Shown one piece after another: positions 1 through 7,282 of a stretch of 42,624 bases of DNA. Source of the DNA: Gallionella sp. (lineage in GTDB: Bacteria > Pseudomonadota > Gammaproteobacteria > Burkholderiales > Gallionellaceae). Position 1 is the first letter of the stretch. Each line of letters begins with the position of its first letter. The notes below the pieces were generated by a model, which was not told where the DNA came from, searched no databases, and saw nothing but the letters and a program-made list of their open reading frames with translations. The translations under genes and the position numbers were made by a program. The stretch lies in contig JAUYJO010000011.1 in NCBI GenBank assembly GCA_030700315.1, positions 1-42,624 of the forward strand. The letters are read 5' to 3'.

Positions 1-75
1 ACCTCGCAACGCCTCCAAACCTACCTTCGCCTTGAACTCCGGGGTGTGGGTTTTACGCTTCTTCGCTTCGCTCAT
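1..75 (-). CDS. IS3-family transposase OrfA, N-terminal fragment (cut by window edge)
   Basis: The first 25 codons of a minus-strand reading frame start with ATG at 75. The fragment begins MSEAKKRKTHTPEFKAKV, the typical basic start of IS3-family OrfA, the helix-turn-helix subunit that binds the element ends and is usually joined to OrfB by a -1 frameshift. An AAGGA Shine-Dalgarno lies 7-11 bases upstream. The remainder is beyond base 1, so nothing can be said about whether it is intact. Confidence 0.8.
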   Translation of the reverse strand, partial: MSEAKKRKTHTPEFKAKVGLEALRG

Positions 76-134
76 TTCTTTTCTTCCTTTATGACAGCGC
101 ACATCTTAAACTGCTGTCTTGAAAACAGGGTCCA
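1..134 (-). mobile_element. IS3-family insertion sequence, left end (partial)
   Basis: Read on the minus strand, a likely terminal inverted repeat occupies about 115-134 and begins TGGACCCTGTTTTCAAGACA, the TG-start and layout usual for IS3-group ends. A leader follows, then an OrfA start codon at 75. The rest of the element lies outside the window, so its size, other end and any target duplication cannot be seen. Its edge is 126 bp upstream of the first reductase gene, so insertion may have changed that gene's upstream region. Confidence 0.75.
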
Positions 135-260
135 CTATATACGGTTGCATACATGTCAACGGCAGATGTCAAATAAGACGGATTTATTGCTCCATAAGGC
201 AACAGGCGTGTGTCAAAATATTGGGTGTGGCCGATCAATGCCGAATGGATTCAATATTCA

Positions 261-2681
261 ATGACTGAGAAATTCAAGATAGCCATAATTGGCGCAGGTC
301 CGGCCGGCTTGTCTGCGGCTGCGCATGCTGCCGAACTGGGAATCCCGCATATCCTTTTGGAAGCCGGGCAGTTTCCTGCCAATACCATCCATAAATATCA
401 AAAAGGCAAACTTGTCATGGCGGAGCCTGCTGTGCTTCCGCTCAGAAGTCCGTTGACGTTTGCAGCAGGGCCCCGTGAAAATATCCTTGAAACATGGGGC
501 CAGGATATTCAGAGATGCCAGGTCAATCTGCACCTGGATACGCAGGTCGATGGAATTAAAGGCGAGCGCGGCAATTTTTTTATCACTTCGCCTTCCGGTA
601 AAACCATCAATTCCGAGTTTGTGGTACTGGCAATCGGGCTGCAAGGCAACATTAACAAACTGGGTGTTCGAGGTGAAGATCTGCCCAATGTGCAATATCA
701 ACTCGATGACCCGGAAGAGTTTAAAGACGAAACTATCGTGGTTGTGGGTGGCGGCGATGCCGGCGTAGAAAATGCGCTTGCACTCGCACAGCAGAATCGG
801 GTGATTCTGATCAATCGCGAGGAAGAGTTTAGCCGTTGTAAGGAAGGCAACTTTATCCTGCTGCAAGCCGCCATCAAGGCGGGTCGTATTGAACCCCGGG
901 TAAGTTCAAGGATAGAACATATCGATGCCGAAGCAGCAAATAACTTTCTGCTGCAGGTCGTTGCAAAAACTCCCGAGGGCGTCGAGATCATTAATTGCCA
1001 TCGCGTTATTGCGCGTCTTGGCGCCAGTCCGCCGCGTAAACTGCTGGAAAGTTTCGGTGTGAAATTTCCCAATAGCGACACGGCTTCTGCGCCAGAACTA
1101 TCGGAACAATACGAATCGAATATCCCCGGCCTCTATATCATCGGTGCGCTTGGGGGTAGCCCGCTCATCAAGCAAGCGTTGAATCAGGGTTACGAGGTAA
1201 TCGAATATATCCTCGGGAACTCGGTGGAGGCGGCGGACGAACCTCTCCTCAAGCAAAAAATTTCCGGCTTCAACGCTTCATGCTCTGTCAATGAGGGGCT
1301 CGCCATTATCCGGCGCAACGCGCCTATATTAGCCGGGCTTAACGCGTTGCAGTTGCGCGAACTCCTCCTTGAAAGCAATGTGTTGACCCCCAAGCCGGGC
1401 GAAATTATTTTCAAATATGATGATTACACCAGCAGCTTTTTCTCAATTCTCGAAGGCGAGCTCGCTGTTCTGGTTAAAGCCAAGGATGGCAGTGAAATTT
1501 ACTTTCAAGTCAAGGCGAGGAATTTTTTTGGTGAAATGGGGCTGATATCCGGACGCCGCCGATCCGCCACAGTCAAGGCAATTACGGATTGTGTGCTTAT
1601 CGAAACACCGCGCCGTTCGATGCTTAAATTGATCAACTCCGTGGAGTCTGTGCGTCGAAAGCTCGACGAAGTATCGATGAAGCGGGTAGTGCGCAATTGC
1701 CTGACCAACACGCTGCCGGAAAGTGAGCTCAATTATTTGTTGAAGGGTGCAACAATCAAACGATACAAAGCCGGAGATGTCATATTTAATCAGGGTGATA
1801 AAGCCGACGGGCTATATCTGATACGGCGCGGCTCAATAATAATTTCCCGCAAGATAGGGGGGAAAGAGGAGGTATTGTCATACATTGTCACGGGTAATTA
1901 TCTCGGCGAAATGGCGCTTGTTTCGGAACGACCTCGCTCCGCAACAGCCCGTGCAGCCTCGGAAACAGAGATTGTCTTGCTCAGGGCATCTGAGGTTATC
2001 GCGGTGCTGGAGCGCAATACCGAGCTGCGGGATCAGCTCGTCTTACGCTATCGCGAATATGCCGCTTATGATAAAAAAAGAGGCGAGCAACAGGGTAAGC
2101 TGGAAAGTTTATTTAATTTTCTTATTCAGCAAGGGGTGGGCGAAGCGACAGATGTGTTGCTGATCGATTATTCGCTTTGCATCCGTTGCAACCGTTGTGA
2201 AGCCGCCTGTGCCGATACGCACAAAGGCATTCCGCTATTTAAACGTGAAGCCGGCATTACTCATGGCCATGTTCATTTGCCCAACGCTTGCCGCCATTGC
2301 GAGCATCCCTATTGCATGTTGGATTGTCCACCTAATGTTATTCACAGGTCGGTTAACGGTGAGGTATTCATTGCAGAGGGCTGTATCGGGTGTGGTAATT
2401 GCAAAAATAACTGTCCTTATGACGCCATCCAGATGGCCGTCGTTGATCCAAATTTCAAGAAGCCGAATTTATGGCAAGCACTGCTGGGGCACGCTAATCG
2501 TGGTGGGGTGGAACACATCTCCGATGATATTTTAGCCAAGAATGCAATCAAGTGTGACTTGTGCAAGGATAATCTGAGTGGGCCAGCCTGTGTACGGTCA
2601 TGCCCGACGGGAGCCGCCTTGCGCGTCAGCCCGGAAGATTTATCTCAGACTATGCGCGGCAGTTCTGTGGAAGCAGAATAA
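261..2681 (+). CDS. FAD/NAD(P) reductase fused to two cyclic-nucleotide-binding domains and a 4x[4Fe-4S] ferredoxin domain (module 1)
   Basis: The protein has 806 residues. An N-terminal FAD-binding Rossmann motif (IIGAGPAG, about residues 9-16) and a second dinucleotide motif (VVVGGGDAG, about 161-169) mark a two-dinucleotide-binding flavoprotein of the thioredoxin reductase/YpdA type, but the CxxC redox pair of thioredoxin reductases is not apparent. Two Crp-like beta-barrel domains follow (about 365-460 and 485-570), each keeping a phosphate-cassette-like GEMxL...RSAT stretch. The C-terminal part (about 640-781) has 16 cysteines in four groups (CxxCxxCxxxC, CxxCx4CxxxC, CxxCxxCxxxC, CxxCx8CxxxC) as in DmsB/NrfC-type polyferredoxins. 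It was probably cytoplasmic and passes electrons between NAD(P)H and the membrane protein encoded 33 bp downstream. The start at 261 aligns with the paralogue at 9705; an earlier ATG at 210 adds 17 unsupported residues. No strong Shine-Dalgarno is seen. The reaction direction is unknown. Confidence 0.88.
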   Translation: MTEKFKIAIIGAGPAGLSAAAHAAELGIPHILLEAGQFPANTIHKYQKGKLVMAEPAVLPLRSPLTFAAGPRENILETWGQDIQRCQVNLHLDTQVDGIKGERGNFFITSPSGKTINSEFVVLAIGLQGNINKLGVRGEDLPNVQYQLDDPEEFKDETIVVVGGGDAGVENALALAQQNRVILINREEEFSRCKEGNFILLQAAIKAGRIEPRVSSRIEHIDAEAANNFLLQVVAKTPEGVEIINCHRVIARLGASPPRKLLESFGVKFPNSDTASAPELSEQYESNIPGLYIIGALGGSPLIKQALNQGYEVIEYILGNSVEAADEPLLKQKISGFNASCSVNEGLAIIRRNAPILAGLNALQLRELLLESNVLTPKPGEIIFKYDDYTSSFFSILEGELAVLVKAKDGSEIYFQVKARNFFGEMGLISGRRRSATVKAITDCVLIETPRRSMLKLINSVESVRRKLDEVSMKRVVRNCLTNTLPESELNYLLKGATIKRYKAGDVIFNQGDKADGLYLIRRGSIIISRKIGGKEEVLSYIVTGNYLGEMALVSERPRSATARAASETEIVLLRASEVIAVLERNTELRDQLVLRYREYAAYDKKRGEQQGKLESLFNFLIQQGVGEATDVLLIDYSLCIRCNRCEAACADTHKGIPLFKREAGITHGHVHLPNACRHCEHPYCMLDCPPNVIHRSVNGEVFIAEGCIGCGNCKNNCPYDAIQMAVVDPNFKKPNLWQALLGHANRGGVEHISDDILAKNAIKCDLCKDNLSGPACVRSCPTGAALRVSPEDLSQTMRGSSVEAE

Positions 2682-2714
2682 AACGGCAAAACTTAATTCA
2701 GGACGGGCATATAT

Positions 2715-3644
2715 ATGCAGCAAAGCGTATTGGAGTACAAAAATTATCGGTATTTTAAAATCGCCAGCTTGCTGATGATTTTTGCCGTGATGGCTTATTT
2801 ATTCCATCAACCTGCTACGGGCATTTACGCTTATGGGGGGACCTGGCTGGGTTATGTGCTGGGGATTTTGTCGACATTAATTGCCATCGTGCTGGCGCTG
2901 TACGGGGTTCGCAAGCGCTTGGTGTCCATGCGCAGGGAACGGCGGAGCTTGTCCAATGCTTCGTTACCGCAACTGAATGTTGCAAATCGTCGAAAAAATG
3001 AAGCGAATTGGCTGCGTCATCATGGCGCAACGCTTCAAGGTTGGCTTTCTGCGCACACCTATCTGGGTGTTGCCCTCGTCGTGCTGGCCACGCTTCATAC
3101 CGGTTTTCAGTTTGGGTGGAATGTTCATACGCTGTCCTATGTTTTGATGATGGTCGTTGTTGTTAGCGGTTGCTATGGCACTTATGCTTATTTGCGCTTC
3201 CCACGTTTGATGACAGCCAATATGGGCGGAAGAGATACTTTTGATGCCTTGCTGCTTGAAATTGACGATCTTGATAAGCAGGCGAGTGTCAAGTCCCTTC
3301 AGTTTTCTGATGAAATCTGTGCGCTTGTGCTCAAGGCCAGGCAAGAAACGCGCATTGGCGGAAATTTTTTCCAACAATTGATGGCATACCAGCACAAATG
3401 CCCGACCGCCCAAGCCGTAAAACAGCTACAAGTATTGGGCAAAAACCTGAAGTACGATCAACTAAAATCTTTCGATGACCTTTATATCGTCGTGGCGCAG
3501 AAAGATGCTCTGGTAAAACGGGTTCGGCGGGATGTAATGTACAGAGCACGCATGGAGTTCTGGCTTTATTTGCACGCGCCGTTTTCAATGGCATTTCTGG
3601 CAGCACTTGTGGCGCATATTGTCCCCGTATTTTTTTACTGGTAG
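2715..3644 (+). CDS. Multi-helix membrane protein, probable haem-b electron carrier (module 1)
   Basis: This 309-residue protein has two N-terminal hydrophobic helices, a basic cytoplasmic loop, two helices in the middle (about residues 110-155), a long soluble stretch and a C-terminal helix pair. Histidines sit at helix positions that could ligate haem b: HTYLG and LHTGF in the middle, LHAPFS and AHIVPVF near the C-terminus. I do not recognise a named family; the layout recalls cytochrome b561 or ferric-reductase-like membrane subunits. It is clearly a paralogue of the gene at 6299-7282, and both directly follow a paralogous reductase, so a membrane partner that relays electrons from the Fe-S domain is the natural inference. 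It ends with the same FFYW tetrapeptide as its paralogue. Confidence 0.82.
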   Translation: MQQSVLEYKNYRYFKIASLLMIFAVMAYLFHQPATGIYAYGGTWLGYVLGILSTLIAIVLALYGVRKRLVSMRRERRSLSNASLPQLNVANRRKNEANWLRHHGATLQGWLSAHTYLGVALVVLATLHTGFQFGWNVHTLSYVLMMVVVVSGCYGTYAYLRFPRLMTANMGGRDTFDALLLEIDDLDKQASVKSLQFSDEICALVLKARQETRIGGNFFQQLMAYQHKCPTAQAVKQLQVLGKNLKYDQLKSFDDLYIVVAQKDALVKRVRRDVMYRARMEFWLYLHAPFSMAFLAALVAHIVPVFFYW

Positions 3645-3993
3645 CGCGAGAATTTCGATGTGCGCCAGCTCAAATGTCAACCCGCACACGCTCGCTGCCC
3701 GGCACCCGGACTCGCTACCCGACACAAGGCGTGCTGTACCAATTCTGTGGATATAAAGCTCGACCATGCCATGCCTCCATAATCGCGTTTCCGCGGCTTC
3801 CGGGCATATTTCGCGGCAGGAAATACCTTTATCGTTCAGGCTTAAGTGCCATTTTGAGGGAACTTTATGCAGGGACTATTGACATCGCGCGTCTTAATAC
3901 TGGAAAATGGCCGCGCAGCACAGTCTTGAACATTACAATCTTGAACATTACAATTTGAACCTTATAAACTTAACCTGGAAGAGGTAATTACCC
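3645..3993. other. Intergenic region with a 15-bp tandem repeat
   Basis: No convincing gene lies here. Near the right end the 15-base unit CTTGAACATTACAAT occurs twice head to tail (3925-3939 and 3940-3954), followed by a partial third copy (TTGAAC). A clear Shine-Dalgarno (GGAAGAGG, around 3976-3983) belongs to the cytochrome gene downstream. The tandem repeat lies about 40-70 bp upstream of that start, where a promoter or regulator site would be expected, but I recognise no specific binding motif. Confidence 0.5.
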
Positions 3994-4443
3994 ATGCAAA
4001 AAATATCTTGTACGCTGCTCGCGTTATTTGGCTTTATCAGTCTTTCTGCTCAAGCGGCAGATAATATTAGCGGCCAGTTCGCCAGCCAGTTCAATGTTGC
4101 ACAAACCCTTGCCGCAGATTACTTGCAAGAAGCCAAGAAGAGTGACAAACATGCAGCCTTGTCCGCAGAAGCAGGGCGCGCGTTCTATACCAAAAAAGTG
4201 GTTATGGACGGCAAAGAGCTTTCCTGTTCGGCATGTCATACGGACAATCCGGCCAATGAAGGCAAGCATAATGAGACCGGCAAGCCGATCAAGCCTGTAG
4301 CTATTTCCGCTAATCCAGAAGCCTTTTCTGATATAAAGAAGGTGGAAAAGAATTTTGCGAAGCATTGCCGTGAATTGTATGGCAAAGATTGCTCCGCTCA
4401 GGACAAGGGTAATTACCTCACTTACTTGCTGTCGGTCAAATAG
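3994..4443 (+). CDS. DUF1924 / SHP-like monohaem cytochrome c
   Basis: This 149-residue exported protein starts with a signal peptide (cleavage likely after SLSAQA, near residue 22). One haem c site, CSACHT, lies at residues 78-83. The C-terminal block with a second cysteine pair (HCRELYGKDCSAQDKG) matches the DUF1924 / sphaeroides haem protein (SHP) pattern, in which the pair forms a disulfide and the haem can bind small ligands such as O2 or NO. It should act in the periplasm, taking electrons from a partner cytochrome. A strong GGAAGAGG ribosome site supports the start, and a terminator follows at once. SHP genes usually sit beside a dihaem cytochrome and a cytochrome b; here the neighbour is the b-type module 1 membrane protein. 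Confidence 0.85.
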   Translation: MQKISCTLLALFGFISLSAQAADNISGQFASQFNVAQTLAADYLQEAKKSDKHAALSAEAGRAFYTKKVVMDGKELSCSACHTDNPANEGKHNETGKPIKPVAISANPEAFSDIKKVEKNFAKHCRELYGKDCSAQDKGNYLTYLLSVK

Positions 4444-4470
4444 TCGAAGCAGAAGAAAAGCACCAGAAGC

Positions 4471-4504
4471 AAAAAATGGCCCGCATTATGCGGGTCATTT
4501 TTTT
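4471..4504. terminator. Bidirectional rho-independent terminator
   Basis: An A run (4471-4476) precedes a stem whose core is CCCGCA (4480-4485), loop TTA, TGCGGG (4489-4494), extended by a G-T pair, a G-C pair and a T-A pair, followed by seven T (4498-4504). The flanking A and T runs make it usable from both strands. It lies between the convergent arms of the two electron-transfer modules, 27 bp after the SHP-like cytochrome stop. Confidence 0.9.
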
Positions 4505-4649
4505 GCGCAACTTTATATCAATTCTGGCCAATTGCTGGGTGCGGCAGCTTCCCCCTTCCATTTTCAGGGCTAAGGGGCTGGCGTTGTGGCTATGTTGCTT
4601 CTCCCTGAGCCGTTACCGGCTCTTGCTCAATTCAGGATGCGGTGGCGCA

Positions 4650-6293
4650 TCACTTTGCGCCCGGGTGAAACCGGTGGCAGCTGTCGCAGGTGCTTCTTAT
4701 TTTCCCCTTGGCAGGCTTGCTGCCGTCATGGCATTCGCGGCATTTTTCTATGGTCGGCATAGCTATGTCAGCGCTGACTTTTGAGTTCATCTTGTCGTGG
4801 CATTCCGTGCAATTAATTGTGTCATGTTTGGAGTGTGCAAACACGGCGCCCGGTTGCCAATCGCGAGTGATGTGCAGTGGCGCAACCTTCCACGGAACCT
4901 GATTATCCCCGCTCGGTTCAAATTCATGGCATACGCCGCACTCAAGATCTTCCCCATTTTCTTTGAATAGCGTGGCAGCGGCATACTTCCGGGCAAGATT
5001 GTTGGCACACTCCAACGTGTGCTTGGCCGCATTACCCGCTCCGCTTGCTGGCGCACAACCGGCCATATTTTTGGCCGGCGAATCAGTCAGCCGTTTTGTA
5101 TAAAATTCACGCACCTTGTCCATTGCTTCGCGCTCGGACCCATGGGGGGCTTTGCCCTCAACAGGCTCCGTGAAATACAGCGTGTGGCAACGGGATTGCT
5201 GGCAGGTTTCGCGCAGGGTCATGGGCGCGAAATGTGTTCCGGCTTCATCTATTTTGTGGCAATCCTGGCACACCATCACTGTTCGTCCCAGAGGGCTTGA
5301 CACTCCTTTTTTGTCCAGATGAACTTGGTGTGAATATTTAAGCCGTGATTTTTCAATCAGCTTCCCTTTTTCGGTTTGTGGGACGCGAGTGATATTTTTT
5401 CCATCCTGCAAAGTAATATGGAAAGGTGGATGGTCCGAGCCAAAATCACGCGTATTGGCGCGTGTTGCGTTGGGGTTTTTACGTTTCAGATCGCCATGGC
5501 AAGAAACACAACCTGAAGAATCATGCAGAATCAGCCCAGCTCGCCCGACGTGATCCAGATGACAGCTCGTGCAGCGCACTTTCTTGAAAATACTCGCGTG
5601 TAAATCCTTTTTTGCCAAGTGCTTGGCAACTTGCTTATGGCATGCCGAACATGCATCATCGGAGACTGGCTGGAAAGGGCGTTGATGGCAGGTTGAACAT
5701 TTCGCGCCGATTACACGATGCCCGCCCGCCAGGGAGCCAGGGCTCCATGAATCAGTCAAGGTAACGGGTAGTGCGGCCTGCCATTTGTCCAATGCCGGTG
5801 AAATGCTCGGCAGCATGGGCAGCAGCAGAAATATGAAAATAATGCAGGCTGCCAGGCCGAAGCCCAACTTGCGTTTGCTTAATCCCAAATCTGCCAGGGT
5901 GACGGGCGCAGCCCGGCGGGCTTTGGCCGTATCCTGCTCCGGCAGCGGCTGAGCCATTTCTACCGACAGGGCGATATCGTGCCCATCCGGCGCAGGTTCG
6001 GCGATAAGCAGATAAGGGCCTATCTCGACGCGCGTTCCTGGCGAGAGCGCGGCGCTGTGTTCAATGAAGCCATTGATGTTGAGGGTGGCGTCTTTTTCCC
6101 CCTCAATGTACAGCGTGCCATCTTCGGAGCGTTTGATGGTGGCGTGCAGCAGATGGACACGATGGTCGAGCAGATTGATCTTGCAGGGAGCGCTTCGGCC
6201 AATCTGGATCGATTCGCCGCTAATGGTGCTTTCTTTGCGGATCGGCAACCCTTGCGGATTGCGTGAGACTTGAATCAACAGGCAAGAGATCAT
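4650..6293 (-). CDS. FHA-like domain fused to a membrane-anchored decahaem cytochrome c
   Basis: In this 547-residue protein, residues 1 to about 110 resemble a forkhead-associated (FHA) domain, a phosphothreonine-reading fold (IGRSAPCKINL and a following strand-rich stretch). One transmembrane helix follows near residues 138-162 (KRKLGFGLAACIIFIFLLLP). The rest carries nine CxxCH motifs (CSTCH, CSACH, CTSCH, CVSCH, CQDCH, CGVCH, CTECH, CRECH, CDSCH) plus one CxxxxCH (CQQSRCH), so about ten c-haems of cytochrome c3/c7 style. Topology would put FHA in the cytoplasm and haems in the periplasm. It starts 5 bp after the stop of the b-type membrane gene, so it is the third gene of the module 2 operon and its probable periplasmic electron partner. 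The FHA assignment is by appearance; the haem count is direct. Confidence 0.88.
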   Translation of the reverse strand: MISCLLIQVSRNPQGLPIRKESTISGESIQIGRSAPCKINLLDHRVHLLHATIKRSEDGTLYIEGEKDATLNINGFIEHSAALSPGTRVEIGPYLLIAEPAPDGHDIALSVEMAQPLPEQDTAKARRAAPVTLADLGLSKRKLGFGLAACIIFIFLLLPMLPSISPALDKWQAALPVTLTDSWSPGSLAGGHRVIGAKCSTCHQRPFQPVSDDACSACHKQVAKHLAKKDLHASIFKKVRCTSCHLDHVGRAGLILHDSSGCVSCHGDLKRKNPNATRANTRDFGSDHPPFHITLQDGKNITRVPQTEKGKLIEKSRLKYSHQVHLDKKGVSSPLGRTVMVCQDCHKIDEAGTHFAPMTLRETCQQSRCHTLYFTEPVEGKAPHGSEREAMDKVREFYTKRLTDSPAKNMAGCAPASGAGNAAKHTLECANNLARKYAAATLFKENGEDLECGVCHEFEPSGDNQVPWKVAPLHITRDWQPGAVFAHSKHDTINCTECHDKMNSKVSADIAMPTIEKCRECHDGSKPAKGKIRSTCDSCHRFHPGAK

Positions 6294-6298
6294 TTAGG

Positions 6299-7282
6299 CT
6301 ACCAATAGAAAAATACAGCCACAATGTGAGCGATGAGCGCTGCCAATAATGCGATAGATAACGGCACATGCAGATATAGCCAGCCATCCAGTCGAGCTTT
6401 CAGCATGATGTTGTAGCGCGCTTTTAATACCAGTTTTTCTTTGTGCAAAAGCACGGAATACAGATCTCGCATTAATTTTGGGTGATCGCCATTGATATAT
6501 TTTTTGCCGAGATTTTGTATCTGTCGCGTGGCAAACGTGGTCGGGCAATGATGCTGGTGGCCGCTTAATTGTTGAAATATATTGCCTCCTATGCGTGTTT
6601 CATGGCGCGCCCTTAATACCAATGCATTCACCTCGTCCGGCAAGTCAAGCGCGCGGATTCTGGCCAACTCGTCAAGCTCGGTAATTTTGAGCAGTAAATC
6701 TTCCAGCGTATCCCCGGCCATATTCTGAGTGATTTGCCGGGGGTAATTCAGGTAGGTATACATCCCGTAAAATCCGCTGGCAATCACCACCACCATCAAT
6801 ATATAAGACAAGGTGTGAATATTCCAGCCAAACTGAAAACCGGTGTGCAACGAAGCCAATACAAGAAGCGAGAAACCCAGATAGACGTGCGAGGAAAGCC
6901 ATCCCCGCAGCGTGCCACCGTAGCGCCAGCTTTCTCTGGCCGGGCGTTTTCTGCGCTCGGATTTTGGTTGCGTAGCAAAACCCGATTGAGCGCTACCATT
7001 GCTGTGATTTTGGTTGTGATTTTGCCCCGCGCTTTCGTGATAGTGCCTTCTATCTGATATTTTTGGAGTGCGGCGTTTGGCGACCCCATACCACATCAGC
7101 AAGAACATAATCAGGGTCGAAATTATACCCAACGTATAACCCAACCACGTTCCGCCAAAAGGATGTTCGGCTGTCTCTACCAATGCATATGCCACAATAC
7201 ACGAGGCCACCAGCAAGCTGGATAGCTTGAAATACCGGCAATTATTGTATTTCAGCAGGGTGGCATGTTGCATCATATTCAT
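6299..7282 (-). CDS. Multi-helix membrane protein, probable haem-b electron carrier (module 2)
   Basis: This 327-residue paralogue of the gene at 2715-3644 has the same order: two N-terminal helices, a longer basic loop rich in His/Gln/Ser (HNQNHSNGSAQSG), a helix pair with HVYLG and LHTGF histidines, a soluble segment with the shared RARHETRIGGNIFQQL stretch, and a C-terminal pair with LHVPLS and AHIVAVFFYW. Its start codon overlaps the stop of the reductase gene by one base (TAATG), indicating translational coupling. A second Met two codons in would also fit. It probably links the cytoplasmic Fe-S domain to the decahaem cytochrome encoded next. Confidence 0.82.
   Translation of the reverse strand: MNMMQHATLLKYNNCRYFKLSSLLVASCIVAYALVETAEHPFGGTWLGYTLGIISTLIMFLLMWYGVAKRRTPKISDRRHYHESAGQNHNQNHSNGSAQSGFATQPKSERRKRPARESWRYGGTLRGWLSSHVYLGFSLLVLASLHTGFQFGWNIHTLSYILMVVVIASGFYGMYTYLNYPRQITQNMAGDTLEDLLLKITELDELARIRALDLPDEVNALVLRARHETRIGGNIFQQLSGHQHHCPTTFATRQIQNLGKKYINGDHPKLMRDLYSVLLHKEKLVLKARYNIMLKARLDGWLYLHVPLSIALLAALIAHIVAVFFYW

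Noticed and set aside
144-260. Promoter or Crp/FNR site upstream of the first reductase (TTGC...GCAA near 187-202)
   Set aside because: The partial symmetry is too weak and does not match the TGTGA/TTGAT consensus sequences.
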